A DNA stretch of 33,462 nt. Source: JBQCDV01 sp051960855 (GTDB lineage Bacteria; Actinomycetota; Actinomycetes; JAJZTN01). The notes under the pieces were generated by a model, which did not search any database, was not told the origin of the DNA, and saw only the letters and a list, made by a program, of their open reading frames with translations. Below are positions 15,605 to 24,900 of the stretch, piece by piece. Each line of letters starts with the position of its first letter. Positions within the stretch are counted from its first letter, which is position 1. Made by a program: the position numbers and the translations under genes. The stretch is taken from NCBI GenBank assembly GCA_051960855.1, contig JBQCDV010000261.1:1-33462 (forward strand), given 5' to 3'.

Positions 15605-16573
15605 TCAGTAGCCGCGGACCTCGTGAGGCGCGTACGGCGCCGCAAGCTCGGCGAGCTCGTCGTCGCTGAGCGTCAGATCGACGGCTGACAGGGCGTCGTC
15701 GAGGTGGTGCGGCTTGGTCGCGCCCACGATGGGGGCGTCAACGCCTGGCTGCGCCAGCAGCCACGCCAGGGCAACGGCGGCGCGGGAGGAGCCGCGGCGT
15801 TCGGCAATGCGGCCCACGACATCCACCACCTCGCGGTCCTTTTCGTCATACAGACGCTTGCCGAACTCGTCGGTCTGCGACCGCTCGGTGGTCTCGTCCC
15901 ACGGGCGTGCGAGGCGACCCCGGGCCAGCGGGCTCCACGGGATGACTCCCACGCCCTGGTCGAGGCACAGTGGCAGCATCTCCCGCTCCTCCTCCCGGTA
16001 GAGCAGGTTGTAGTGGTTCTGCATGCTCGCGAAGCGGGTCCACCCGTTCAGATCAGCGAGGTAGAGCGCCTTGCTGAACTGCCAGGCCGCCATCGAGGAG
16101 GCGCCGAGGTATCGGGCCTTGCCCGCACGAACGACGTCGTGCAGCGCCTCGCGGGTCTCTTCGATGGGCGTCCGAGGATCCCACCGGTGGATCTGGTAGA
16201 GGTCGACGTAGTCGGTACCGAGCCGGCGCAGGCTGTTGTCGATCTCGGTGAGGATCGCCTTGCGCGACAGGCCGCCGCCGTTAGGTCCCGGGCGCATCCG
16301 GCCATGGACTTTCGTCGCGATGACGAGATCCTCGCGGCGTGACATCGACAGCAGCGTGCGGCCGGTGATCTCCTCGCTCGAACCGTCGGAGTAGACGTTG
16401 GCAGTGTCGAAGAAGTTGATGCCCGCGTCGAGCGCCTGCTTGAAGAACGCCCGTGACTGGTCCTCCGGGAGGCTCCACGGGTGGTTGCCGCGCGATGGCT
16501 CGCCGTAGCTCATGCACCCCAGGCACAGTCGGGAGATCTCCAGGCCGGTGCTTCCGAGAGTCGTGTAGTCCAC
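15605..16573 (-). CDS. Aldo/keto reductase
   Basis: This 322-aa NADPH-dependent TIM-barrel oxidoreductase begins MDYTTLGSTGLEISRLCLGCM. The catalytic tetrad is complete: Asp56 and Tyr61 in FDTANVYS, Lys88 in IATKVHG and His129 in YQIHRWD. The C-terminal NADPH site reads PIVGATKPHHLDDAL. The sequence fits the YajO/YghZ-like AKR group acting on small aldehydes and ketones; the substrate is unknown. It diverges from gluA with a 100-base gap and converges on pit. Confidence 0.92.
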   Translation of the reverse strand: MDYTTLGSTGLEISRLCLGCMSYGEPSRGNHPWSLPEDQSRAFFKQALDAGINFFDTANVYSDGSSEEITGRTLLSMSRREDLVIATKVHGRMRPGPNGGGLSRKAILTEIDNSLRRLGTDYVDLYQIHRWDPRTPIEETREALHDVVRAGKARYLGASSMAAWQFSKALYLADLNGWTRFASMQNHYNLLYREEEREMLPLCLDQGVGVIPWSPLARGRLARPWDETTERSQTDEFGKRLYDEKDREVVDVVGRIAERRGSSRAAVALAWLLAQPGVDAPIVGATKPHHLDDALSAVDLTLSDDELAELAAPYAPHEVRGY

Positions 16574-16636
16574 GTCGGGATGCTGTCAGAGGACCCGCGC
16601 CGGTGGCAGGTCGAGGGCCGCGGCGGGACGGTCAAA

Positions 16637-16665
16637 TTCGCGATTCTGCTGCCATGCGGCAAGAT
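16637..16665 (+). promoter_or_regulatory. Possible promoter of the glutamate transporter operon
   Basis: TTCGCG (16637-16642) and CAAGAT (16660-16665) are 17 bases apart, upstream of the ATG at 16674. Both hexamers match the sigma-70 consensus only partly. The leader would be very short or absent. No strong ribosome binding site precedes gluA. Confidence 0.25.
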
Positions 16666-16673
16666 GACGTGAT

Positions 16674-17414
16674 ATGTCGGCTCCCCTGCTGCGCGTGTCC
16701 GGCGTCACGAAGTCCTTCGGCGACCACGTGGCGCTGCGTGGCGTCGACCTCGACGTCGCCCGAGGAGAGGTCGTCGTCGTCCTCGGCCCCTCGGGTTCGG
16801 GGAAGTCGACGCTGTGCCGCTGCGTCAACCGCCTCGAGACGATCGACAGTGGGTTGATCGAGCTCGACGGCGAGGAGATCCCGGCGGAGGGCAAGGCCCT
16901 GGCCCGCCTCCGCAGCGAGGTCGGCATGGTCTTTCAGTCCTTCAACCTCTTCGCTCACAAAACCGTCCTTGAGAACGTCACCCTCGGTCCGACCAAAGTC
17001 CGCGGCGTTCCGCAGCAGCAGGCCCGGACGCGAGCGATGGAGCTGCTCGAGCGCGTCGGGGTGGCCGACCAGGCGGCCAAGCATCCCGGCCAGCTCTCCG
17101 GGGGTCAGCAGCAGCGCGTCGCGATCGCCCGCGCCCTGGCCATGGACCCGAAGTTGATGCTCTTCGACGAGCCGACCAGCGCACTCGACCCCGAGATGAT
17201 CAACGAGGTCCTGGCGGTGATGACCGAGCTGGCGTCCAGCGGGATGACGATGCTCGTCGTCACGCACGAGATGGGGTTTGCCCGCCGAGCCGCGGATCGC
17301 ATCGTCTTCATGGACGACGGCTCGATCGTCGAGCAGGCGCCGCCCGAGCAGTTCTTCACCGACCCCCGCAGCGACCGGGCCCGCGACTTTCTGTCCAAGA
17401 TCCTCGCCCACTGA
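16674..17414 (+). CDS. gluA: Glutamate-type amino acid ABC transporter, ATP-binding protein
   Basis: This 246-aa ATPase powers polar amino acid import. Walker A is GPSGSGKST (38-46), the Q-loop is MVFQSFNLF (85-93), the signature is LSGGQQQR (141-148), and Walker B with D-loop is LMLFDEPTSALD (161-172). The switch histidine is in VVTHEMGFARRAADR. ERVGVADQAAKHPGQLSGGQQQR is typical of the GlnQ/GluA polar amino acid subfamily. Gene order ATPase, binding protein, permease, permease matches the gluABCD operon of Corynebacterium glutamicum. Confidence 0.95.
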   Translation: MSAPLLRVSGVTKSFGDHVALRGVDLDVARGEVVVVLGPSGSGKSTLCRCVNRLETIDSGLIELDGEEIPAEGKALARLRSEVGMVFQSFNLFAHKTVLENVTLGPTKVRGVPQQQARTRAMELLERVGVADQAAKHPGQLSGGQQQRVAIARALAMDPKLMLFDEPTSALDPEMINEVLAVMTELASSGMTMLVVTHEMGFARRAADRIVFMDDGSIVEQAPPEQFFTDPRSDRARDFLSKILAH

Positions 17415-17526
17415 CCCTGCCCGCCCTCGACCCCGACCTCTGATCCCGACCTCCGCCCCAACCCCTGAGATGCCGCAGCCGGACACGACGAGGTGGCGAC
17501 GCGGCGCCGTTCGAGAAGGAGATGCG

Positions 17527-18588
17527 ATGACCGCCGGAACCCGCACGACCCGACCAGCCGGAGGGCGCGCCGTACGCTCCCGGCGTCTCGCCACTGTCGC
17601 CGCAGCTGCGGTGGCTGCCCTGACCCTCGCCGGCTGCAGCAGCAGCGGCAGCACCGACGCGCGGGACTCCGCGAACCCCGGTGTCCCCGGTGCTTCGTCC
17701 AGCGCAGCCGGCGGAGCCAGCGGTGGTGCCAGCGGTGGTGCCGCGACCAGCACCGGCAACGGCAGCGGCGACATGGCTGCGATTCAGCAGATCCTCGACA
17801 AGGCCCCGGTCGCCGACGCCGCCAAGATCCCTGACGGGTCGCTGATGGCGGAGATCAAGAAGCGCGGCGTGCTGAACGTCGGCGGCACCGACACCGCACC
17901 GCTGTTCAGCCTGAAGAACCCGATCACCGGAGAGCTCACCGGTTTCGACGCCGACCTGTCGAAGATGCTCGCGAAGTACATCATCGGCAAGCCCGAGACC
18001 AAGCTCACGCAGGTCAGCGTCGACACCCGCGAGGCGCTGCTGCAGAACGGGTCTGTCGACACCGTCTTCGCGACCTACACGATCACCGCGCCGCGGGCGC
18101 AGAAGGTCGATTTCGCCGGGCCGTACTACTCCTCCGGTGACGCGATCCTCGTCAAGAAGGGCTCGTCCATCAAGACCGTGGACGACCTCAACGGCAAGAC
18201 CGTCGCGACCGAGGCGAACTCGACGGCGGCCAACGCGATCAAGAAGTTCGCGCCGAACTCGAAAGTCATCCTCTTCCAGCAGAACAACGAGTGCGTGCAG
18301 GCGGTCGAGCAGGGGCGGGCCGACGCCTACGTCCTCGATCAGGGCATCCTCATCGGCGACGCGGCGAAGAACCAGGACGTCACCGTCGTCGGCCAGCCCT
18401 TCACCCAGGAGCCTTACGGCATCGGGACGCCGAAGAGTCACCCTGAGATGAAGAAGTTCGTCGACGACTGGCTCAAGCAGATCGAGGACGCCGGCCTCTG
18501 GGCGGACCTGTGGAAGGCCACCATCGGCACCGTCGTGCAGGGTGACGCGCCGCAGCCGCCGAAGATCGGCTCGGTCGAAGGCTCGTGA
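17527..18588 (+). CDS. gluB: Glutamate-binding lipoprotein of the ABC transporter
   Basis: This 353-aa protein starts at ATG 17527, five bases after AAGGAG. It has a lipoprotein signal peptide (RRLATVAAAAVAALTLAGC) with Cys37 as the lipidated residue, then a Ser/Gly/Ala-rich linker (about 38-85) and a family 3 solute-binding fold: GVLNVGGTDTAPLFSL, TGELTGFDADLSKMLAKYI, VDTREALLQNGSVDTVFATYTITAPRAQKVDFAGPYYSSGDAIL, LNGKTVATEANSTAANAIKKFAP and VEQGRADAYVLDQGIL. The DTREALL and YTIT-R regions are consistent with a glutamate/aspartate-type site, but ligand specificity cannot be proved by eye. Its stop overlaps the next start (GTGA). Confidence 0.93.
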   Translation: MTAGTRTTRPAGGRAVRSRRLATVAAAAVAALTLAGCSSSGSTDARDSANPGVPGASSSAAGGASGGASGGAATSTGNGSGDMAAIQQILDKAPVADAAKIPDGSLMAEIKKRGVLNVGGTDTAPLFSLKNPITGELTGFDADLSKMLAKYIIGKPETKLTQVSVDTREALLQNGSVDTVFATYTITAPRAQKVDFAGPYYSSGDAILVKKGSSIKTVDDLNGKTVATEANSTAANAIKKFAPNSKVILFQQNNECVQAVEQGRADAYVLDQGILIGDAAKNQDVTVVGQPFTQEPYGIGTPKSHPEMKKFVDDWLKQIEDAGLWADLWKATIGTVVQGDAPQPPKIGSVEGS

Positions 18589-19223
18589 TCGCCAAGCTGC
18601 TGCCGGAGCTCCTTCGTGGCCTCGTGGTCACGATCGAGCTCGCGGTGGTGGGTTTCGTCGGGGCGCTCGTCCTCGGGACGATCGTCGCGATCTTCCGCGT
18701 CAGCCCGGTGCCGCCCCTGCGTGCTGCAGGGGCGGCCTGGGTCGGCGTGCTGCGCAACGTGCCGCTGCTGGTCCTGCTGGTGCTGTTCGTCTTCGGGCTG
18801 CCCGAGATCGGCATCCGGTACGACCTGACGTGGACCGCGGCCACGTGCCTGGCGCTCTACGCCTCGGCGTTCGTCTGCGAGACCGTCCGCTCGGGCATCC
18901 GCACTGTCCCGCTCGGCCAGGCGGAGGCGGCCCGCGCGATCGGTCTGACCTTCACGCAGTCGCTGCGTCACGTGATCCTGCCGCAGGCGTTTCGGGTGAT
19001 GATCCAGCCGCTCGGCAACGTGTTCATCGGCATCGTGCTGGGGACCTCCCTCGTGGCGGCCGTGGCCGTCCCTGACCTGACGAACCGCACCGAGGTGCTC
19101 GACCTGCGGTACAACGAGCCGCTCCTGACCTTCGGCGTCGCCGCGGTCCTCTACATCGCGATCACGCTCGGAGGCGGGTTGCTCGTGGGACTTCTCGAAC
19201 GTCGCTTGCGGGTGAACCGGTGA
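18585..19223 (+). CDS. gluC: Glutamate ABC transporter permease 1
   Basis: This 212-aa inner-membrane permease has about five membrane segments of the HisM/GlnP type, beginning LPELLRGLVVTIELAVVGFV. The EAA loop reads EAARAIGLTFTQSLRHVILPQAFR (about 115-138), and RNVPLLVLLVLFVFGLPEIG is the usual family stretch. The start is GTG 18585, overlapping gluB. The stop overlaps the gluD start by four bases (GTGA at 19220), so the permeases are translationally coupled. Confidence 0.92.
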   Translation: MIAKLLPELLRGLVVTIELAVVGFVGALVLGTIVAIFRVSPVPPLRAAGAAWVGVLRNVPLLVLLVLFVFGLPEIGIRYDLTWTAATCLALYASAFVCETVRSGIRTVPLGQAEAARAIGLTFTQSLRHVILPQAFRVMIQPLGNVFIGIVLGTSLVAAVAVPDLTNRTEVLDLRYNEPLLTFGVAAVLYIAITLGGGLLVGLLERRLRVNR

Positions 19224-20095
19224 GCGCCGGCTCTCCCACCGTCCTGTTCGACGCGCTCGGTCCACGCGGGCGTCGCCGCACCCGCATCGCCACTGTCGTC
19301 GTCGTCCTGGTGTTCGCAGGGCTCGTTGCCTTGGCGCTGCGCCAGTTCGCCATCAACGGCCAGCTCGGCAGCGAGAAATGGCAGCCGTTCACGACGTGGC
19401 CGATCCTGCGGTTCCTTGCAACCGGCCTCCTCGGCACCCTCAAGGCCACGGCCGTCAGCGCTGTCATCGCCATGCCCCTCGGCGCCCTGGTCGCGCTGGG
19501 GCGGCTGTCTCTCAGTCGTTGGGTGCGGCTGCCGGCAGCGGTCTACACCGAGGTCTTCCGCGCCGTCCCCGTGCTGCTGCTCATCTACGTCTTCCTCCTC
19601 GCGCTGCCGCAGTTCGGCATCCGGATGCCGCTGTTCTGGCAGCTCGTGGTGCCGATCGTGCTGTCTGCGTCCGCCACCGTCGCTGAGATCTTCCGAGCCG
19701 GCGTCCTCTCCCTCGAGCGGGGGCAGTCCGAGGCCGGCTACAGCATCGGGCTGAGCTACTGGCAGGTGATGCGGCTCATCGTGCTGCCGCAGGTGGTGCG
19801 TCGGCTCAGCCCCGCCCTCGTCACCCAGCTCGTGAGCATCGTCAAGGACACCACGCTCGGCTACGTGGTCAGCTATCCCGAGCTGCTGCACAACGGACAG
19901 ACCCTGGGCGAGTTCACCCAGACCCTGGTGCAGGCCTTCATCGTGATCGCGGTGATCTACACCCTCGCCAACGGCGCGCTGTCACAGGCCGCGGCCGCCC
20001 TTGACCGCCGCCAGAGCCGGGTGCGCGACGCGGCCGCCAGCGACGACGTCGAGCCGATCGCGGGCCCCGGCGCACCCTCCCGTATCGACGCTTGA
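19220..20095 (+). CDS. gluD: Glutamate ABC transporter permease 2
   Basis: This 291-aa permease partners gluC. It has a longer N-terminus (FDALGPRGRRRTRIATVVVVLVFAGLVALALRQF, one extra segment) and then the permease core, LRFLATGLLGTLKATAVSAVIAMPLGALVALGR. The EAA loop reads SEAGYSIGLSYWQVMRLIVLPQVVRRL, followed by LVTQLVSIVKDTTLGYVVSYPELL. The C-terminal 40 residues are cytoplasmic and acidic. The start is GTG 19220. A 43-base gap separates it from the amidotransferase. Confidence 0.92.
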   Translation: MSAGSPTVLFDALGPRGRRRTRIATVVVVLVFAGLVALALRQFAINGQLGSEKWQPFTTWPILRFLATGLLGTLKATAVSAVIAMPLGALVALGRLSLSRWVRLPAAVYTEVFRAVPVLLLIYVFLLALPQFGIRMPLFWQLVVPIVLSASATVAEIFRAGVLSLERGQSEAGYSIGLSYWQVMRLIVLPQVVRRLSPALVTQLVSIVKDTTLGYVVSYPELLHNGQTLGEFTQTLVQAFIVIAVIYTLANGALSQAAAALDRRQSRVRDAAASDDVEPIAGPGAPSRIDA

Positions 20096-20138
20096 TGACG
20101 CGTCTCCTCCCGCCCGTCAGATAGGAGCTGTCCCCCTC

Positions 20139-20936
20139 GTGTGTCGTCTGCTCGCCGCCGTCTCCACCCAGCCCGCCCCGCTCGCGCAGACGCTGGCTCC
20201 GCTGCTGCCTGGGTTCACCGCGCTCTCGGAGTTCCACCAGGACGGCTGGGGGGTCGCCGGCTTCGACACCGAGGAGCAGCTCGTCGTCGACAAGGAGCCG
20301 ACGCGCGCCAAGGAGGACCCGGACTACGCCGCCGCCGTCGACGCGCTCACGACGGATTCCGCGATGCTGCACATCCGTTGGGCCACGGCGACGGACATGG
20401 GCAACGTCTGCGGCAACACCCATCCCTTCGTCCGCGACGGCTGGGCCTTCGCCCACAACGGCTCCGCCGAGCCGACGTCGGAGATCCTGCCGCTCGTCGA
20501 CGAGGACCTGCGGCAGGACCTGGAGGGCGACACCGACAGTGAGCTGATCTTCCGCGCGATCCTGTCGCGGATGCGGTCTGTCGACCCGGACCGGGCGATC
20601 CTCGACGTCGCCCGTGAGCTGCGAGCCCGGACCGTCATCAGCGGCCTGAACTTCCTCCTGCTCGGTGAGGACGCTCTCTACGTCCTCGCCGACCATGACC
20701 CGCAGTCGCCGCCGTCGAAGCGCCACGGGCCGGACTACTTCCCGCTGCGCTACCACGTGCTTCCCCATCTCGTGGTGGTGTCCTCGACCGGCTACGAGCA
20801 GGTGCGGCCGGACTGGGAGGAGGTGCCGCAGGGTCACGTGCTGCGCGTCGCCCGGCGCAGTCTCGAGCTGCGGCTGACAGACCCCGACGGCGCTCGCCAC
20901 GACGTGGCGGTCGCCGGGGCGCCCGCAGGTCGCTAG
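20139..20936 (+). CDS. Class II glutamine amidotransferase-like protein
   Basis: This 265-aa N-terminal-nucleophile amidotransferase begins (fM)CRLLAAVS, so Cys2 becomes the catalytic N-terminal cysteine after methionine removal. This fixes the start at GTG 20139, with AGGAG 11 bases upstream. Other signatures are FHQDGWGVAGF, LHIRWATATDMGNVCGNTHPF and FAHNGSAEP, matching GATase class II sites that bind glutamine. It is the short YafJ/EgtC-like type with no synthetase domain, so the acceptor reaction is unknown. It lies 43 bases after gluD on the same strand, and a link to glutamine/glutamate use is attractive but unproven. Its TAG overlaps, in opposite orientation, the stop of the next gene. 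Confidence 0.88.
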   Translation: MCRLLAAVSTQPAPLAQTLAPLLPGFTALSEFHQDGWGVAGFDTEEQLVVDKEPTRAKEDPDYAAAVDALTTDSAMLHIRWATATDMGNVCGNTHPFVRDGWAFAHNGSAEPTSEILPLVDEDLRQDLEGDTDSELIFRAILSRMRSVDPDRAILDVARELRARTVISGLNFLLLGEDALYVLADHDPQSPPSKRHGPDYFPLRYHVLPHLVVVSSTGYEQVRPDWEEVPQGHVLRVARRSLELRLTDPDGARHDVAVAGAPAGR

Positions 20937-21919
20937 CTGCGGCGTTCGAGCCGGTCGATGTCGCCGAGGTGACGGCGGTACCACTCGACGGTCTCGGCCA
21001 GCCCCTGGTCGAACCCGACCGTCGGCGCCCAGCCGCACTCACCGCGGACACGGTCGCCAGCGAGGCGGTAGCTGCGGTCGTGGCCGGGTCGGTCGGTGAC
21101 CGGCTGGACGAGGGCGGGATCCGCGCCGGTGAGTGACACGAGGCGGGCGGCTACCTCGACGTTGGCGAGTTCCGTCTGCCCGGGCAGGTTGTAGGCCTGC
21201 CCTGCCCGTCCGTGGAGGAGGACCGCCGCGACGCCCCGGGCGTGGTCTTCGGCGTGCAGCCAGCACCGGCGCTGGTGGCCGTCCCCGTAGAGCGGTGCTG
21301 GCAGGCCGCGAAGCAAGTTGGCGGTGAACCGTGCGACGAACTTCTCGGGGTGCTGCCAGGGGCCGTAGGAGTTCGCCCCTCGCGTCACTCTGACGTCAAG
21401 GCCGTGCGTGTGGTGGGCGGCGAAGCAGGCCAAGTCGGCCGCGGCCTTGCTGGCGGCGTACGCCGAGCTCGGGCGCAGAGGCGCGAACTCGTCCACGTCG
21501 GTGTCGGTGGCGCCGTAGACCTCGTCGGTGGAGACCGCGATCATCACGCGGGCCCGCGTGGCGGCCGCGGCGTCGAGCAGGGTCTGGGTGCCGAGGGCGT
21601 TGCTGCGAGCGAACGCGGCACCCGAGGGGATCGCACGGTCGACGTGCGTCTCGGCGGCGAAGTGGACGACGACCGGCGCCTCGCGCACGAGCTCGCGGAT
21701 CAGCACGGCATCGCAGACGTCGCCGTGGACGAACGACAGTCCGCGGTGTTGGAGTCCGTCCAGCCGGCGAAGGTCCCCCGCGTAGGTCAGGGCGTCGAGC
21801 GCGACGACGTGCTCGACGCCCATCTGGTGGCGCACGGCTTCGCCCTCGCCGGTCTCGAGCAGCCACCGGCAGAACGTCGAGCCCAGGAAGCCCGCGGCCC
21901 CCGTGACCAGCATCTGCAT
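20933..21919 (-). CDS. dTDP-glucose 4,6-dehydratase-like NDP-sugar enzyme (orphan)
   Basis: This 328-aa extended short-chain dehydrogenase has the NAD motif TGAAGFLG (6-13), active-site Thr131-Asp132-Glu133 in VSTDEVYG, Tyr154/Lys158 in AYAASK, and RGANSYGPWQHPEKFVARF plus RPGHDRSYRLAGD. These match RfbB/RmlB, which turns dTDP-glucose into the 4-keto-6-deoxy sugar. The usual partners rmlA, rmlC and rmlD are not nearby, and NDP specificity cannot be read. The start is taken at ATG 21919 (AGGG about five bases upstream); GTG 21946 would overlap the WD40 gene and lacks a site. It begins 7 bases after the WD40 gene's stop, so co-transcription is very likely. Confidence 0.85.
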   Translation of the reverse strand: MQMLVTGAAGFLGSTFCRWLLETGEGEAVRHQMGVEHVVALDALTYAGDLRRLDGLQHRGLSFVHGDVCDAVLIRELVREAPVVVHFAAETHVDRAIPSGAAFARSNALGTQTLLDAAAATRARVMIAVSTDEVYGATDTDVDEFAPLRPSSAYAASKAAADLACFAAHHTHGLDVRVTRGANSYGPWQHPEKFVARFTANLLRGLPAPLYGDGHQRRCWLHAEDHARGVAAVLLHGRAGQAYNLPGQTELANVEVAARLVSLTGADPALVQPVTDRPGHDRSYRLAGDRVRGECGWAPTVGFDQGLAETVEWYRRHLGDIDRLERRS

Positions 21920-21926
21920 GTGAGCC

Positions 21927-24900
21927 CTATCCGCGGGTGCCGACACGCGCGGGAGGGCACGCAGGCGAGTACGCGACGCTCGGCAGCAGGTCGTGCCACT
22001 CCTCCCGCGTGAGCGGGGCGCCCACGCGGGAGCAGGCGGAGCGAATAGCCGCGTCCACGTCGGTGCTCCAGAGGTGGATGCGCCGGTCGCCGCCGGCGGT
22101 GAGGAGGGTCCCGTCGTGACCGACGAACGTCGCCGCGTACACGCCGTCCGTCGAGGCCGAGACGGTCGCCTGCTCGTGGAACTCCACCGCGCCGGTGTCC
22201 GACGTCGCCCGCAGCCACAGCAGGGTCTCGCCGTCGCCGGTGCCGGCGGCCAGGCGGTCGGACTCGCGGGACCAGGCGACGGAGTAGACGTAGCTCGTGG
22301 GCTGGGTCAGCACCGCGATACGACGCGCGTGGGTGGGCTGGGACAAGTCCCAGACCCACACCCGGTGGTCGTCGGAGCCAGCCGCGAGGTAGTGGCCGTC
22401 TGGCGACCAGGCGACGGAGTAGACGTAGCTGGAGGGGCCTTGCAGGGGCGGCCCCACTGGTGCCGGCTTCTTCCCGCTGGCCCGCCACGCGCTGAGGTCC
22501 CAGACGCGCACCGTGCGGTCGACGCTGCCGCCGGCGACGTAGCGGCCATCGGGCGAGAAGGTCACGGTCTGCACGGACCCTGCGAAGCCCTGGAGCACCG
22601 CCGTGCGTTCCACGTGCCCCGAAGGGCTCAGCTGCCAGAGCGCGACGGTCCCGTCGTCGTCGGCAGCGGCGAGCAGGTGGCCGTGCGCTGCGAAGACCAC
22701 CTGCTCCACCAGTTGCTGCTGCCCCTCCAACGGCGCGAGCTCGTGAGCGCGCCCGGTGGCGTCGAGCTGCCAGAGGAACGTGCGGCCCGTGCGGCCGCCC
22801 GAGGCGAGCAGGCGCCCGTCCGGAGACAGTGCGGCAGTGCCGCTCGTCCGGGCACCGGGGGCGCTCGGCTGGAGGGCCGTTCCGACCTGCGCGCCCGAGT
22901 GGTCACGCAGCCGCCACAGCTGCACACCCCCACTGGAGCCGGCAGCGAGCAGCGAGCCGTCGGCCGTCGTGGGCAGGGCGAAGATGGTGGCTGGAGCGCC
23001 GCCGAGGACAGGTCCGGGCACCTGCCAGACGCGGGTGGATCCGTCGTTGGCGACGGTCGTGACGGTGTGCCCGTCCGCGCTCCAGGCAGCGGAGGTGACC
23101 TGCGAACTGTGCGGGAGCACGGAGAGGGGCTGCCCTGTCGCGACGTCCCAGATCCAGAGACTGCGGTCGGAGGAGGCGCCCAGCACGCGAGTCCCGGAAG
23201 GGTCGAACGCCACCGCGTTGACCCAGGTTGTGGGTCCGTCGAGGTTGGCGACCTGCCGGGGCGAGGCCCCGCTGACGTCGTAGAGGTGGACCTGTCGGTC
23301 CGCGCCCCCGACAGCGACCGTCTTGCCGTCCGGTGACCACGCCACCCCGTAGACGATGCCCGCGGCCCCCGCCAGGGCGCCCGAGGCGGTCGGGGACCCT
23401 GGGCGCCACAGCTGGGCGCGGTTGTCCTCGCTGCCCGCGACAACCGTCCGGCCGTCCGGCGAGACCGCTACCGAGTGGACCGGGGAACCCACCTTCAGGT
23501 GAGAGGGACTGCCCGTTGCCGGCCACCACCAGACGCTGCCGTCGGCGCTGCCGGCCGCGAGGGAGCCGTCGGGCCCCCAGGCGACCGAGTAGACGGTGCT
23601 CGTGGGCCCCGGATGGGTCGCGGTCAGGCGCGGCCGGCGAGGGTCGGTCAGGTCCCAGACGCGGACCTTCCCGTCGGCGCCACCGGCCGCAAGCGCGCCA
23701 CCGTCGGGTCGGAGCGCCACTGCGAAGACGGTGCCCTCGCCGGCGGCCAGGGTGGCCAGGGTCCGATAACCGGTGGATGGGTCGAGCCGCAGGAGCCGCA
23801 CCGTGGTGCTGGCCCCGCCGACCGCGATCAGGCCGTCACGCGAGACAGCCACTGACTGCAGGGGTTGGGCGTCGCCCGGTATCCGCGCCGGCACCGGTAG
23901 CCCGGCGGCGGTCAGGACCGCCGAGCGCGCCTCGAACGTCGGAGCGATGCGGTAGGCAGACGCGGCAAGCTGTAGGGCGGCCCCCGGGTCGGTCGCGATC
24001 ACACGGGCGCTCGTCAGCGCGAGCAGACGCGAGATGGCCAGCTGTCGCTGCCGGTCGGCGCGAGTGCGCGCGGTCACGGCGATGCCGGCGAACGCGACCG
24101 CGGCCACGAGCATGACGGCCAGGCACGCAGCCAGCGTCCGGAAGCGCCGGGCGCGCCGAGTCTCCCGCTGCACCTCCTGGCGCAGGCGCGCCTCCGACGC
24201 GGCGAGGAACGATCGCTCCAGGGGTGCCAGCCGGGCGGCGTTCGCGGCATCCGTCGCCCAGCTCAGAGCGGCCGACAGGGGGGCGCCTCGGTGCAGGAGC
24301 GCCTCATCGCGGCCGTGGTCATCCCACAGCGCGGCGGCGTCGCGGATGGTCCGGGCGATGACCTGCCCCTCGCGGTCAGCGTCGATCCAGGCTCGCAGCC
24401 GCGGCCATGCCCACAGCAGCACCTCGTGGGTGAGGGTGACACCGGATTCGGAGGTCGTCAGCAGCCGCGCGGCCACGAACGTGTCGAGCGCCCGTCTCTC
24501 GGGCTCCCCGGCCTCCGGGCCGGGCGACTGCAGCGGCACCGCGCGCCGGCGGGCCACGGGGGCGCCGTCGACGACGTGCACCAGCCGCAGGAACAGCTGG
24601 CGAGCGGCTGTCCGCTCATGCGGGCTCAGCTGCTGGTAGGCGTCCTCGGCGGTCCGCGCCACTGCTCCCTCCAGGCCGCCGATCGCCTGGTAGTCGGCGA
24701 TGCGCAGCGCGCGCCTGCCTCCTCGCTCGTAGGTCGCGAGCAGTGCGTGGGACAGCAGGGCGAGGACACCGGGGCGATGTCCCTCCCGGCCGCTGCGTGG
24801 CGACAGGTCGCGGAGCAGGAGCTCGACGAAGCCCGGCTCGACGTCGAGGCCGGCCTCCCGCGCCGGCTCGAGAATGATGCGGCGCAGGTCGTCCTCGGTT

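Noticed and set aside
21993..23336. 447-codon plus-strand open frame opposite the WD40 repeats
   Set aside because: The minus strand carries the periodic WD40 pattern; the plus reading has no recognisable domain.
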